Positions 33,746-42,823 of a stretch of 56,290 nucleotides of DNA are shown in pieces. Under the pieces are notes generated by a model. It was not told where the DNA came from. It saw only the letters and a program-made list of their open reading frames with translations, and did no database searches. The translations under genes were made by a program, and so were the position numbers. This DNA comes from a virus: positions 1 to 56,290 of the IMG/VR virus record IMGVR_UViG_3300020469_003527; one strand, 5' to 3'. Positions within the stretch are counted from its first letter, which is position 1. Every line of letters begins with the position of its first letter.

Positions 33746-34235
33746 GAACACAATTAGGCACCATTCTATTACCTTTCTTTTTCATTCCTTTTTGTACATG
33801 AGTGTCCCAGCAAGGGTCATCTTCTTGTATTTTTCCTTTATGCTTTTCATATCCTTGTTTTGCTTGTCTTTTACGGTCTGAATGTTTACCAGCACCAGAT
33901 TTAGGAGCATTCAAATGAACTAAATTTCTTTGTTTGATTTCTTTCGTTTTTTGTTCTCCATACATTTGTTTATACTTTTCAGTATGCTTTGACGTTTTTA
34001 CTTTCCCCTTTTCTCTAGCCTTTTTATCTCCAGGAGCATCTTTGTATGCACTAGCATCTGAATCAGACTTATCGTTCTGTCTGTCGAAATGAGAAGCCCT
34101 AGAGACTTTCTTGTCTTTTGAAAGACCTTTGTAATACTTTTTAGGTTGAGAGCCGTCTCTCTTAGAGACATGAGGATCTTGCTCTAACTCTGTTTTTTCT
34201 AAAAGAAAATCTGTATATTTTTTAAATAACATCAT
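32220..34235 (-). CDS. VELDEA-repeat protein 2 (DUF5872/DUF5824-like segments)
   Basis: 671 residues. The N-terminal region SKRDGSQPKKYYKGLSKDKK and PGDKKAREKGKVKTSKHTEK matches a module I recall as DUF5872. PCWDTHVQKGMKKKGNRMVP follows, then EEVEVDEAK. Near residues 440-510, LVKKAEKSGISYSILKQVY and MAAWKGGHRPGASQQQWAFA resemble a DUF5824-like module. The C-terminus (VKVNFGDPNMEIKRDDPERR, then SFRARHGCDTDPGPKWKAK) is a short basic module with two cysteines. VELDEA-like motifs separate these modules. Presence of several independent small domains joined by acidic motifs supports a polyprotein or multi-domain virion protein. Confidence 0.65.
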   Translation of the reverse strand: MMLFKKYTDFLLEKTELEQDPHVSKRDGSQPKKYYKGLSKDKKVSRASHFDRQNDKSDSDASAYKDAPGDKKAREKGKVKTSKHTEKYKQMYGEQKTKEIKQRNLVHLNAPKSGAGKHSDRKRQAKQGYEKHKGKIQEDDPCWDTHVQKGMKKKGNRMVPNCVPKEEVEVDEAKSGTGYELYHKDFSSAMQHAYDFAKKKYKIEIDPRDIDRKVATGPKRPSSGKANAYRLLDKTGKKAVQVQVTNLDNKRYELNMYTEEAKLEEDPFGITKKLSPLIHKAQYKSAQKELKDLVKKKPKSAIISSAAAIAKKYFNVDARILAKMVSEDYNEGVATDGISMARIELANLEQDVEDLQEMFMNMQEEPEQWVLSKIAKATDYIESVRDYLEFEGLNNSDDIGESLEELELDYELEEEVEAIYEEMLEEEKFDQEFHNIMNESKIAGLVKKAEKSGISYSILKQVYNRGMAAWKGGHRPGASQQQWAFARVNSFITKGKGTWGKADKDLADKVRGSKKEELELDERVELGTDASRIAYARETPGQNPDLVTAKYSADTVLNVLNDIRTQRAKKIYEEEEEITEAEYQGKKVKLNDPFRTSGGPKKFSVYTMGPKGKVVKVNFGDPNMEIKRDDPERRKSFRARHGCDTDPGPKWKAKYWSCKMWEKGKSVSDLD

Positions 34236-35092
34236 GCCTCTGATTCCTCTTTGTATATGTAATTTTTAAACTTATCTAGATTATTCTGAACAAAAGTAGG
34301 GTAACTTAAGTACGCTGACTCTACTAATATAGGTTCATAATCTGAATACAATCTTTCTACTGCTTCTTCTTTTGTATCAAAATCAAACTTAGTTTTCTTA
34401 TTTGCATAAACATCTTTAGAATGTGCCCAACTCTTTTGTTTTAATAATACGTTTTCTCCATCTGTACCATCTAAAAATGTGTAATGCCAACCTGCATTTT
34501 GAATATACTTATCACCTAAATTCATTTGTCTAATAACTGCTGGAGATAACTCCTTTAGTTTTTTAAAAGTTGTCATACAACCTGCGGCCGTAACATTTGT
34601 TTTGTGGAGTAAATTTAATTTATAAACATACAAATCTGTATTAAATCTAACTATTTCATCTTTTCCACAAAACTGTGTAGCTTCTGTAATACTTTTTTCT
34701 TTTAGTATTTCATCTACACAATGACCTAAAACTAAATCATTATCACTAGCTTTTAAATAATCTAATATTATACAAACATAATTCACTTGAAACGCTTCTC
34801 TTTTCCAATCATCAATATTCTGATGAGACTGAACTACTTCTTCTAAAACTTTGACGTTGAAAAAATTAGGAAACTTTTTCATTTCTTCCTCAAAGTTATT
34901 TATTCTTATGTAAATGATTTTATCTTCATACTTTTTAAATCTATCTACATCAAAATTAAAAGACTTTTTTAATCCTGTGTGTGTTTGGCCTGCTTCACAC
35001 ACTATAAACTTATCAACTACATTCCAATGAGCATTTAATTTAACTTCAAATAAATCATTCTCATTCAAAAACATACAATAATCATAAATCAA
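34232..35092 (-). CDS. Glycosyltransferase family 17-like enzyme
   Basis: 286 residues. MIYDYCMFLNENDLFEVKLN, FIVCEAGQTHTGLKKSFNF, NDLVLGHCVDEI and AAGCMTTFKKL, then GWHYTFLDG, follow the order of GT17 (MGAT3-like) N-acetylglucosaminyltransferases: E-N-D-x-L-E-x-R-L, V-x-x-E-A, D-x-D-E-I and G-W-H. The second Asp of DxDEI is kept as VDEI, but the first is Cys, so metal binding may differ. It may glycosylate virion or surface structures. It is embedded in virion-type genes. Confidence 0.75.
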   Translation of the reverse strand: MIYDYCMFLNENDLFEVKLNAHWNVVDKFIVCEAGQTHTGLKKSFNFDVDRFKKYEDKIIYIRINNFEEEMKKFPNFFNVKVLEEVVQSHQNIDDWKREAFQVNYVCIILDYLKASDNDLVLGHCVDEILKEKSITEATQFCGKDEIVRFNTDLYVYKLNLLHKTNVTAAGCMTTFKKLKELSPAVIRQMNLGDKYIQNAGWHYTFLDGTDGENVLLKQKSWAHSKDVYANKKTKFDFDTKEEAVERLYSDYEPILVESAYLSYPTFVQNNLDKFKNYIYKEESEA

Positions 35093-35095
35093 TTT

Positions 35096-35419
35096 TTATC
35101 TCCTAGATAATTCTTTCTTTCTAACTGTAGGCATTAGTCTTGTTGCTAGTTTCTTTACTGCACCTTTAAACTTACCTAATCTTCTATCGATTTGCATCTT
35201 TGCAGATGTTCCTAACTGGGCATATGATTTACCTCCTGCAAGTCTTTTTTTAAAGAAACCTCTTGCAGTTCTAGTTGCTCTTTTACTTAATCGACTTCTA
35301 TCTGCAAATCTTTTCATTTGTAGAGTTCTTGCTCTTTGTACTCTTTTTTGAAGTCTCTTAAATCTCATTGCTCTTTGTCTTCTTTGAGCCATGTCTAATA
35401 CTTCGTTTTGATTTTCCAT
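35096..35419 (-). CDS. Basic virion-type protein
   Basis: 107 residues with very high Arg/Lys content: AQRRQRAMRFKRLQKRVQRA, then SRLSKRATRTARGFFKKRLA and a final KKLATRLMPTVRKKELSRR. Proteins with this 'RAxR...GKxYxxL...KIxxDxRLxKxK...L.PxVR' pattern are conserved in marine T4-like phages next to structural genes. DNA binding in the head is a natural guess from charge. No enzyme motif. Confidence 0.65.
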   Translation of the reverse strand: MENQNEVLDMAQRRQRAMRFKRLQKRVQRARTLQMKRFADRSRLSKRATRTARGFFKKRLAGGKSYAQLGTSAKMQIDRRLGKFKGAVKKLATRLMPTVRKKELSRR

Positions 35420-35420
35420 A

Positions 35421-35774
35421 TTAGTACTCGCTAGAATCGTAAGCCGCAGTTTTTCTCAAGTGTAAAACTGTCGTATACTTGTGAGAACCACTTGTGGGAG
35501 TAATTTTTATGGGAGAAGTAGAGTTTGCACTATCAACCCAAGAATCATATTTGAAAGACCCTGTGCCTGCTAAATTATATAAAAGAGTGTTACCACGAAA
35601 TAATTGAACAATATTTGTGGTGCCTTCATTAGAATAGTGAATTTCTTTTATGTGATATTCTGTAGGTGTCACAGTATCTTTTGTACTATCAGCAAAGGCT
35701 ACGTTTGCCGTAGACTCTGAGGTAATTCTGACAACTACCTCAGTATCAGTATTTTTGAGAACATCTTTTGACAT
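35421..35774 (-). CDS. Virion-type beta-rich protein
   Basis: 117 residues, Thr/Ser-rich and predicted all-beta (VVVRITSESTANVAFADS, TTNIVQLFRGNTLLYNLAG, KYTTVLHLRKTAAYDSSEY). The layout suggests a structural or decoration protein. A T4-late-type promoter TATAAATA lies about 36-43 bases before the ATG, and GGAG precedes the start, supporting late expression of a virion component. Confidence 0.6.
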   Translation of the reverse strand: MSKDVLKNTDTEVVVRITSESTANVAFADSTKDTVTPTEYHIKEIHYSNEGTTNIVQLFRGNTLLYNLAGTGSFKYDSWVDSANSTSPIKITPTSGSHKYTTVLHLRKTAAYDSSEY

Positions 35775-35809
35775 TAAAATCTCCTATATTGTTCGTTTTT
35801 CTATAGGAG

Positions 35810-35817
35810 TATTTATA
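35810..35817 (-). promoter_or_regulatory. T4-late-type promoter element TATAAATA
   Basis: A perfect TATAAATA on the minus strand, with a predicted start about 10 bases downstream and the ATG at 35774. The octamer is the T4 late promoter -10, recognised through gp55/gp33 with gp45; a gp45 clamp is encoded in the window. It overlaps the end of the small ORF upstream, which is common in compact phages. Confidence 0.65.
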
Positions 35818-35821
35818 ATTT

Positions 35822-35974
35822 TTAATATGTCACCATTCTCGATATTGCTACTAATTTAGAAGATGTTGAATATATTATTACAGAATTTCTAACCAAGTAG
35901 TACATACCACTTTTTTTATACATTTTAATCCTAGTTAATTTACTTTCTTCAATTAAATCAATAGGATTAAACAT
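35822..35974 (-). CDS. 50-residue hypothetical protein
   Basis: The ORF starts MFNPIDLIEESKLTRIKMYK and ends VISKLVAISRMVTY-like (beta/helical). It fills the only 200-base gap between the 123-residue gene and the virion-type gene. No clear ribosome-binding site precedes its ATG, eight bases after the upstream stop. Supported mainly by fit and by lack of any other explanation for the gap. Confidence 0.4.
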   Translation of the reverse strand: MFNPIDLIEESKLTRIKMYKKSGMYYLVRNSVIIYSTSSKLVAISRMVTY

Positions 35975-35982
35975 GTCTGAGG

Positions 35983-36354
35983 TTAAGGTCTGTTTTGTTT
36001 TGGGAATGGAAATTGGACTACGTTTTTCACTTCGTCCTCTATTTCGTGTGATTGCAAGTTCTCCTCGTCAAAATCAAATTTAAATTGTAAGTCGTTCATT
36101 TCGTCTTCATTCATAACTAAAGATGTTTCTGTTGCACCTGAACCTGAATCGTATATAGAAGTTTCCTTTACGTTTTCATACAAATCGTAAGTTTCACGAA
36201 CCTCATTATCTAAATTAACAGTTGTAGTGTAAATTGATTGGCTCCAATCTCTAGGGCATTCTATTCTATCAACTACTTTCTCAAGTTCTTTAATTGATTT
36301 TTTTAATCCGTTTAATGTAATTTTTAAGTCATCTAAATTTCTTTCGTTTATCAT
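35983..36354 (-). CDS. Hypothetical phage protein
   Basis: 123 residues, acidic, with MINERNLDDLKITLNGLKKS and a helical first half, then many Asp/Glu residues (NEDEMNDLQFKFDFDEEN). It overlaps the gp41 helicase stop by four bases. No recognised domain; the position suggests association with replication genes. Confidence 0.55.
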   Translation of the reverse strand: MINERNLDDLKITLNGLKKSIKELEKVVDRIECPRDWSQSIYTTTVNLDNEVRETYDLYENVKETSIYDSGSGATETSLVMNEDEMNDLQFKFDFDEENLQSHEIEDEVKNVVQFPFPKQNRP

Positions 36355-37718
36355 ACCTTAAACCCCTTAAATTTATTTTCTTTAGTTTCAGGTTGACCGC
36401 TGTCAGATACATCATTTTGAGCAGTCTGCTCTACATCATAAATTCTCATCTTAGGCTTATCTATACCCACAATAAATCTTTTATTTTTGTTTGGGTCACT
36501 ATATCTATTCTTTAGTTGCTTTATTAGAATTTGATTTAATTCTGACAACTGTTCACTAGATATTATTGCAAACATAAAATCAGCAGTAGCAGGTAATCCA
36601 AAAGATTCTGACGTATCTTCTAATCCTACATCAGTATTTGTATATCCTGACCTTGTAGATTGTGTAGCTGATATTATAGGAACGCTATATTCAACTGCTA
36701 ATCCTCTCAACTCTTCTGCGATAGCTTTAACATATGTATATGAGTTGACGTTTGTGCCAGGCTTTATTCTTGAAGAAGTGCATATGTTTATGTAATCAAT
36801 GTAAATGATGTCTGGAACAAATTGTTTTTTTAATCTCAATTCATCTAATAATCTTTTGAAATGTAGTGGGTTTGCTGTCGCTGTAGGATATTCTTTAATA
36901 ATCAATTTACCAGCAGTCTTCTCTCGTATTCTTTCTATCTTTTTCATGTAAGAATCTTTAGGTAATGCTACTAAATCATCTAACTTAACATTCATCAAGT
37001 TTGCATCAACTCTTTCGGCGATTCTCTCTTCAGACATTTCTAAGGTAATATATAAAACATTTTTACCCATAGCCATATTAGCAGAGGCACAATGACACAT
37101 AAACAAAGATTTACCTACGCCTGTACCTGCAAGTATTACGTTTAAAGATTTTTCAGGCACTCCTCCTTTTGTTATCTTATTTAACATTTCAATATCAAAA
37201 GGAACTTTCTTTTCAACTAAATGATAATATTCATGTCGCTGTTCAGCATCTTCTACAAGGTCATGACCTATGTGATTATCAAAAGATACTGCTAGTGCAT
37301 CAGTTAATATTTTAGGAATAGCACCTAAATCTAAGTGATTTCTATCTTTATCATTTTCATCTACTATTTGAATACTCTGCATTAAACCATTGTATATTGC
37401 TTTTTGTTTACAAAACTTTTCAGTTGTATCTATTAACCAATCTGAATCTTGAATATCAGAATTTGTAGTAACTTCTTTTACAAGAGTTTGAGTTTCTTTA
37501 TGTAAATTTTCAGATAAAGATGAATTTTTATCAATTTGTATTAAAAGAGATTCTTTAGTAGGTCTAGATTTATATTCATGAATATGTTTATAAATTTCAT
37601 CAAATAAAGTTATCTCAGCAGTTTCGCTGAAATATTCTTTTTTAAGAAAAGGCAAAACTGTGCGGGTATATTCTCCGTCAAAAATTAAATGTTTTAATAT
37701 TTTATGTTCTAGTTTCAT
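36351..37718 (-). CDS. Replicative DNA helicase, T4 gp41 / DnaB type
   Basis: 455 residues. RecA-like helicase core: Walker A GTGVGKSLFMC, then VLYITLEMSEERIAERVDAN, Walker B IIYIDYINI, an ISATQSTR sensor segment and a C-terminal KNRYSDPNKNKRF-type arginine finger region. The N-terminal 150 residues are helical as in the DnaB/gp41 N-domain. It unwinds the fork with the primase of 23.9 kb and the polymerase of 40.3 kb. Confidence 0.92.
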   Translation of the reverse strand: MKLEHKILKHLIFDGEYTRTVLPFLKKEYFSETAEITLFDEIYKHIHEYKSRPTKESLLIQIDKNSSLSENLHKETQTLVKEVTTNSDIQDSDWLIDTTEKFCKQKAIYNGLMQSIQIVDENDKDRNHLDLGAIPKILTDALAVSFDNHIGHDLVEDAEQRHEYYHLVEKKVPFDIEMLNKITKGGVPEKSLNVILAGTGVGKSLFMCHCASANMAMGKNVLYITLEMSEERIAERVDANLMNVKLDDLVALPKDSYMKKIERIREKTAGKLIIKEYPTATANPLHFKRLLDELRLKKQFVPDIIYIDYINICTSSRIKPGTNVNSYTYVKAIAEELRGLAVEYSVPIISATQSTRSGYTNTDVGLEDTSESFGLPATADFMFAIISSEQLSELNQILIKQLKNRYSDPNKNKRFIVGIDKPKMRIYDVEQTAQNDVSDSGQPETKENKFKGFKV

Positions 37719-38016
37719 TCGACTCCTTTGAACTTATTTCTAATAAATTTTCCTCTAATATAGAGTTTAATATATTTCCTAGTATGTTTTCAAATCTTTT
37801 TTTCTTTTCATCATCAAAAGTAGATTCGATATTTTCATTTTCATTTATAGTCTCGTACTCAAAAGAAATTGTGTATGTTCCATCTTCATTTGGGTCTTTT
37901 GCTGGTTTTATTGTATTAAAATAAAAATCTATATTTCTAAATTCAGGCTCTTCTATTTTTACAATAGTAGTATTTCTTTTTGAATCAAACTCAGTTAATT
38001 TAAATAACGGCTTCAT
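37702..38016 (-). CDS. Hypothetical protein between helicase and UvsX
   Basis: 104 residues, overlapping both neighbours by 17 bases. Beta-rich N-terminus ([20 protein letters not shown]), then acidic and helical ([20 protein letters not shown]). It occupies the uvsX-gp41 junction seen in marine T4-like phages. No known function; a helicase-loading role is possible but not supported by motif. Confidence 0.6.
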   Translation of the reverse strand: MKPLFKLTEFDSKRNTTIVKIEEPEFRNIDFYFNTIKPAKDPNEDGTYTISFEYETINENENIESTFDDEKKKRFENILGNILNSILEENLLEISSKESNETRT

Positions 38017-39046
38017 CTTCTTCTCCTACAGTTTCATGCCCATACAAAAATTCTTGTTTACAAACATCATCTATTTTTTGTAAAATATCTTCAGTAAAAT
38101 ATTTTTCAGGTGATTGATTTATTGCTTTTCCAAATACTTTTGTTCCATCAGGCAACTCATATCGTGTAGAAACTTTTTTTATTATATTATATTTTTCAGC
38201 TATATCTAACAAACCATAATATCTATCTAATCCTTTATCGTAAGTTAATTTAGTTTCTACTATTTTGTTTTCTTTTGTAATTCTACTTTTGTGTAGTTTT
38301 GCTTTTACAATATTTCCTATAATTTCAGTTCCATCTTTTTCTTTTTTCTTAGTTAAATATACAATCGTACTAGCTGTATATTTGAGACCGCTACCTCCTG
38401 ACATTTCTTTCATTGGAATGTAAGAACCTACAACATCGTACACATGATTAGTGACCATCAATGGAACATTAATTTTAGCTAACTTTAAATTTAGAACTCT
38501 AAACGTAGCTTTAAGAGTTTGAGATTTAGTCATGTCTCTTGTTTCTTTTCCCTCAGACGTATCTTCCATTTCTTTCGTAGAAGATAACTGACCTAAAGAA
38601 TCTAAAATCATAATCATAGGTTTTCTTTTATCTTCAGGTTGCTCAGAATATTTTTGAATAATCTGAAGTGCTGTATGTCTAAATTTTTGAATTGTATCTG
38701 GCTCTGATATAACGACTCTGCTTGTATCAATTCCTCTTTGAGTCATCATTTTATTAGTTACAGCGGCCTCAGTATCAAAGTAAACTACACCGCCTTCAGG
38801 ATTGTCTTCTAAAAATCTTTTCGCTACTCCTAAAACAAAAAATGTTTTTCCTGTGGCAGATTCGCCTGCAAAAGTAGTAACTTTGTTATTAGGAACACCT
38901 CCATGAATAGTTCCTGACAACAAGGCATTAAGTGCATAGGAACCAGTATCAATATAACCACTAAATTCTGAAGATGCATTTTGTAAACTAGCAATTGTTG
39001 TATCTTCATCTTTTAACTGCTCAACTAAATTCGTAAAAAAATTCAT
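38000..39046 (-). CDS. uvsX: UvsX recombinase (RecA/Rad51 family)
   Basis: 348 residues with Walker [13 protein letters not shown], Walker [13 protein letters not shown], and the loop region [20 protein letters not shown] followed by [10 protein letters not shown]. It drives strand exchange in recombination-dependent replication. Cotranscribed with gp41-like helicase. Confidence 0.93.
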   Translation of the reverse strand: MNFFTNLVEQLKDEDTTIASLQNASSEFSGYIDTGSYALNALLSGTIHGGVPNNKVTTFAGESATGKTFFVLGVAKRFLEDNPEGGVVYFDTEAAVTNKMMTQRGIDTSRVVISEPDTIQKFRHTALQIIQKYSEQPEDKRKPMIMILDSLGQLSSTKEMEDTSEGKETRDMTKSQTLKATFRVLNLKLAKINVPLMVTNHVYDVVGSYIPMKEMSGGSGLKYTASTIVYLTKKKEKDGTEIIGNIVKAKLHKSRITKENKIVETKLTYDKGLDRYYGLLDIAEKYNIIKKVSTRYELPDGTKVFGKAINQSPEKYFTEDILQKIDDVCKQEFLYGHETVGEEDEAVI

Positions 39047-39055
39047 AACTATCCT

Positions 39056-39871
39056 TTAAGAAATTTTATCTCGTAACTCTTTCAATTCATTTTTATCAAC
39101 AGGTACAGGCCACGGTGTAGATGCACCTATTTTTTTCTTTGTAATTTTTTTCCTTGTCGGTTTTTTTAAAACAACTTTTTTTGTTACTGGTATTTCTCCT
39201 TTTAATTGCTTAAATGAATAATTTGAAGCAACAACTAATAATACTGCTAATGGATCAAATACAAATACTAATAACATTATAACAAATCTAACAGCAGAAT
39301 CAAAGTGCGATTCCACATTATCTCCATAAATTAACTCCGCTATATATTTAAGAGGTCCTACTTCTGCCATCTGTTTATTTTCTTCTCTCATCAAAGGCAA
39401 CTGTTCAAGTTTAATTTTTTGCAAATCATCTTGAGTTTCTAAGATGGCTCTATTTGTTGCTCTAGCTATTTTTTCAGGGTCATCACCTGCTTTTTTATAA
39501 AGATATTGTAATCTTTCATTTAACATTGACTCACGCTCTTTCAGTATTTTCAATTGTACTGAAGTTTCTCCCACATTTATGTTTGCCTCTAAATGTGCTT
39601 TTGAAAGAAATCCAAATATTCCTACTGAAGTTATGAATACTAAAATAACTACTGCTATTGTAAAATAGTATTTCATAACCTTAGGTGCATTATCCCAATT
39701 CTTATATAACCAACTAGCTGTTATAAGTTTAGCTACCTCTAAAGATGCTCCCATAATAGCTATAGGGGCAGGACTAGCGGCGAATATAGCTATAAGTCCT
39801 ATGATGGAATAGTAAGCCGCAATCGCTGAGACTGATAATGCACTAAGCAACATCAATATAACAAAAAACAT
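39056..39871 (-). CDS. Polytopic membrane protein
   Basis: 271 residues: three hydrophobic segments in the first 90 (MFFVILMLLSALSVSAIAA, IGLIAIFAASPAPIAIMGAS, FTIAVVILVFITSVGIFGF), a charged helical loop of about 90 residues, another long hydrophobic helix (FVIMLLVFVFDPLAVLLVVA), and a Lys-rich tail. Similar membrane proteins occur next to uvsX in marine T4-like phages. A membrane anchor for replication, or a channel, are open possibilities. Confidence 0.65.
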   Translation of the reverse strand: MFFVILMLLSALSVSAIAAYYSIIGLIAIFAASPAPIAIMGASLEVAKLITASWLYKNWDNAPKVMKYYFTIAVVILVFITSVGIFGFLSKAHLEANINVGETSVQLKILKERESMLNERLQYLYKKAGDDPEKIARATNRAILETQDDLQKIKLEQLPLMREENKQMAEVGPLKYIAELIYGDNVESHFDSAVRFVIMLLVFVFDPLAVLLVVASNYSFKQLKGEIPVTKKVVLKKPTRKKITKKKIGASTPWPVPVDKNELKELRDKIS

Positions 39872-39874
39872 AAT

Positions 39875-40282
39875 TTAATCTCTAGTCAATTCTAAAACTT
39901 TATCCACTTGGTCTTGTAACTTTTCAATTCTGTTAGGCCAGTAAATATATTCTTTCTCAGGATTCTTCATTAGATTTACTAATAAAGGCATTATTAACTG
40001 TTCTATTTTAACTAGTTTAGATGCAACTTCCTCTTCCATTTGTTTTCTTTCAGCATCTAATCCTAATTTATTTTTATTATAAAGATTGACAATACTGTCT
40101 ATTTTATTTTCTAACTTTGATATATTTTCATTAGATGTAGAAATTGAGTTTGCAATAACTTCAGTTTCCAATGTGTCAGGATTTACTGTAGTCTGAAGTG
40201 ATGATTCATCTACAGCACTAAATCCATAGTCATCTTCTTTTCTAAATTTTAAATATTCTTCTGGTATGTTTCTTATGCTCAT
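39875..40282 (-). CDS. Hypothetical coiled-coil protein
   Basis: 135 residues from ATG 40282, coupled to the polymerase stop as ATGA; an upstream ATG inside the polymerase gene is unlikely. MSIRNIPEEYLKFRKEDDYG is followed by coiled-coil heptads (ISKLENKIDSIVNLYNKNKL) and an acidic end. It occurs near gp43 in marine T4-like phages. Function unknown. Confidence 0.6.
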   Translation of the reverse strand: MSIRNIPEEYLKFRKEDDYGFSAVDESSLQTTVNPDTLETEVIANSISTSNENISKLENKIDSIVNLYNKNKLGLDAERKQMEEEVASKLVKIEQLIMPLLVNLMKNPEKEYIYWPNRIEKLQDQVDKVLELTRD

Positions 40283-42759
40283 GAGAAAAACCCCTCTAGT
40301 GTATTTACTTTTTCTGTTGTCCAATCGATCTTATCTACAATAATATTCAAAGGCTCTAAAAATGCCTTTTCAAATTGTAGCTGATAATCAATATATTTTT
40401 CAAGTTTAAATTCTTTAGGTAATATGTTATTTATAGCTAAAACATTCTCTTGAATAGGGTTAGGAAGTTTTAAGTAACAAAATTTAACTTTACTTCCATT
40501 TCTTATAATTTCATATTTTTTCTCTAATTTATTTTTTCCGATTAGTGAATTAAATAACAACGCACCTCTTACATGAATAGGAGTGCCTTTTCCATAAACA
40601 TGAGTCTTATCTTTAAATTTCTCAATATCTGAAACACTTCTAGGAAAAGCAATGTCTTCAAAAGACAATTTATTAAATTCATTTTTAGCAGTTTTAATAA
40701 AAGAATGAAACTCATCTTGTTCACCTCTCATAACAACTTTTAGTGCCTCTTTAATTTTTTCTCTACATGCATAAGGAGTTGATGATTTAACAGCTTCTAT
40801 TCCTGACATCTTTAATTTAGCAGAACCATATCGTACACCTTCACTATCCCAAACATTTAAGATGTATCTTTTCTTAGCTGTCCATATTCCTTTGTCAGCT
40901 ATAACTTCTCTTTTCATAATCATCTTTTGCGAAAAAGCATTTTGTCTTTTCGCTAATTTTTCATAAGAGTTATCAATGAATGGTTCTATTTTTTCGGAAC
41001 ATGCTTTATCTAAAAAATCTACAATTTTATTTTTATCAGTTTCATTCTTAAAAACTTTTGAAACTAATGGTCCAAAGTTTATATAAACGGAATCAGTATC
41101 AGAGGCTATAACATAATCGTTATCCTTTGTCTCTAATAAATTATTTAAATATTTGTTTAAATCATTAGCAATCCATCTAATACTTAACTGACCTGACAAC
41201 GTAATTGCCTCAGCTTGTCTAACATCAAAAAATCTAAAATACTCATTACCTAAGGCACCATAAGCTGAATTTAGTTGAATCTTTTTTGCCATTTGAATAT
41301 TCTTGTATCTAGAGATATCATTAACTAAACTTTTATCTTTAGTTTTTTCATATTCTTTTTCAGCTAAAATCATTTTCTTTTTGTATTCCGACCTTTCTGT
41401 ATACATGCTTTCCATCATTTCAGGTAAGAAACCTTTTTTAGTTTTAGAGAAACAAGTTCCATTTGCCGCCACAGAATACTCAGTTTTTGTTATTTGATTT
41501 GAGGAGTTAAGATAGTGTTCAATATTTGTAGGCATACTAGACTCGCTCATAATTGTTTCAGGCGAAATATTATATTGCATAATCAAGTGAGGGTATAAAC
41601 TATTCAAGTCAAATGAAGCAATCCAGTCGTGCATTCCTACAATTGGGTCTTTCACATATGCACCTGCATATTGTACATCTTTTCTTGTAACTCTTTTTTG
41701 AGGAACTACAATATTTTTATCTATCAAATAATTATGAATTAAACAATCCCACATTCTAACTTGAGTAAATACATCTGTATAATTTGTTTTAGCATCATAA
41801 GCCAAAGCAAGTGCAAGTTCTATCAATTTCATTTTATTTTCTAAAGCATCAACTAACTCAACATCTTTTATATTATAATCAATAAATTTTTGATAGTCAT
41901 TTTTATACAAAGTATGTAAAGATTCATACTCAGAGTAATCTAATTTTTTTTCTCCCAACTCAACAAATGCAATATGGTCTAACTTATAACTTTCTTGTTG
42001 AGCATATGTAAACTTTTTGTAAAGTTCATAATAATCTAAAGTTGTTACGCCATAAATGTTGTATGATTTTTGCTCACTACCTCTAATGAATATATTATCT
42101 GCCTCGACTATTTTCCATGGTGACAAATTTTTAGATTCGGATTCTCCTAGAATTTTACACATACGATTATACAAGTAAGGAATATCAAAAAATCTTACAT
42201 TCCAACCTGTAACAACATCTGGATTATATTTACTCCACAACTGTAAAAACTTTTTTAATAGATCAGATTCCGAATCACATTTATAGTATTCTACATTTTC
42301 CTTACTGTTAGAATATTCATCGCAACCAAACACATGAAAAGTGTTTTCTAATTTAATTGTAATTGATATAACTTCTTCCGATGCTAAAGCAACGTGAGGA
42401 AATCCATTTTCAGATGCAACTTCAATATCTATATTAGCAACTCTAATTTGAGATACGTCATAGTTAATTTTTCCTGAGTATGTTTCATTGATGTAAACAT
42501 AAGGAAAATTAGTAGAACCATAAACTTGATAGTTCTCTATCTCGTTATAATTCTTAACAACTCCTAATGCACTTTTGATATTTGCTTGAGGAACAGGCTT
42601 TACATATTCGCCGTGTAAAGTTTTAAATTTAGTTTTTTCTTTTGTGGGAAAATATAATATAGGATTGTATTCAACTTTGTCGCTGAATTGTTTTCCATTG
42701 CTATATCCTCTAATAAAGATTCGGTTGCCGTATCTTAAAAAATTAGTATAAAATTTCAT
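40279..42759 (-). CDS. DNA polymerase, family B (T4 gp43 type)
   Basis: 826 residues. Exonuclease motifs: NIDIEVASENGFP (Exo I Asp/Glu) and GWNVRFFDIPYLYNRM (Exo II). Polymerase motifs: ASFDLNSLYPHLIMQYN (motif A), KKIQLNSAYGALGN (motif B) and VIASDTDSVYINF (motif C, DTDS). It replicates the phage genome. A sigma70-like promoter overlapped by ACTCAT repeats and a terminator for hsp20 lie immediately upstream. Confidence 0.95.
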   Translation of the reverse strand: MKFYTNFLRYGNRIFIRGYSNGKQFSDKVEYNPILYFPTKEKTKFKTLHGEYVKPVPQANIKSALGVVKNYNEIENYQVYGSTNFPYVYINETYSGKINYDVSQIRVANIDIEVASENGFPHVALASEEVISITIKLENTFHVFGCDEYSNSKENVEYYKCDSESDLLKKFLQLWSKYNPDVVTGWNVRFFDIPYLYNRMCKILGESESKNLSPWKIVEADNIFIRGSEQKSYNIYGVTTLDYYELYKKFTYAQQESYKLDHIAFVELGEKKLDYSEYESLHTLYKNDYQKFIDYNIKDVELVDALENKMKLIELALALAYDAKTNYTDVFTQVRMWDCLIHNYLIDKNIVVPQKRVTRKDVQYAGAYVKDPIVGMHDWIASFDLNSLYPHLIMQYNISPETIMSESSMPTNIEHYLNSSNQITKTEYSVAANGTCFSKTKKGFLPEMMESMYTERSEYKKKMILAEKEYEKTKDKSLVNDISRYKNIQMAKKIQLNSAYGALGNEYFRFFDVRQAEAITLSGQLSIRWIANDLNKYLNNLLETKDNDYVIASDTDSVYINFGPLVSKVFKNETDKNKIVDFLDKACSEKIEPFIDNSYEKLAKRQNAFSQKMIMKREVIADKGIWTAKKRYILNVWDSEGVRYGSAKLKMSGIEAVKSSTPYACREKIKEALKVVMRGEQDEFHSFIKTAKNEFNKLSFEDIAFPRSVSDIEKFKDKTHVYGKGTPIHVRGALLFNSLIGKNKLEKKYEIIRNGSKVKFCYLKLPNPIQENVLAINNILPKEFKLEKYIDYQLQFEKAFLEPLNIIVDKIDWTTEKVNTLEGFFS

Positions 42760-42784
42760 TAGTAGCTTTGCTTATTTAGATTAG

Positions 42785-42823
42785 ACTCATACAATACATA
42801 TTGTACATGAGTATACAACTCAT
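42785..42823. repeat. Three ACTCAT hexamers over the polymerase promoter
   Basis: ACTCAT occurs at 42785-42790 and 42818-42823, and its complement ATGAGT at 42807-42812. The first two sites form a larger imperfect dyad (ACTCAT-ACAAT ... ATTGT-AC-ATGAGT) which in RNA would make a hairpin 26 bases before the polymerase ATG. The -10 element of the promoter falls inside it. T4 gp43 binds a hairpin at its own ribosome-binding site to repress translation, and RegA is encoded here, so a control site is plausible. Confidence 0.5.
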
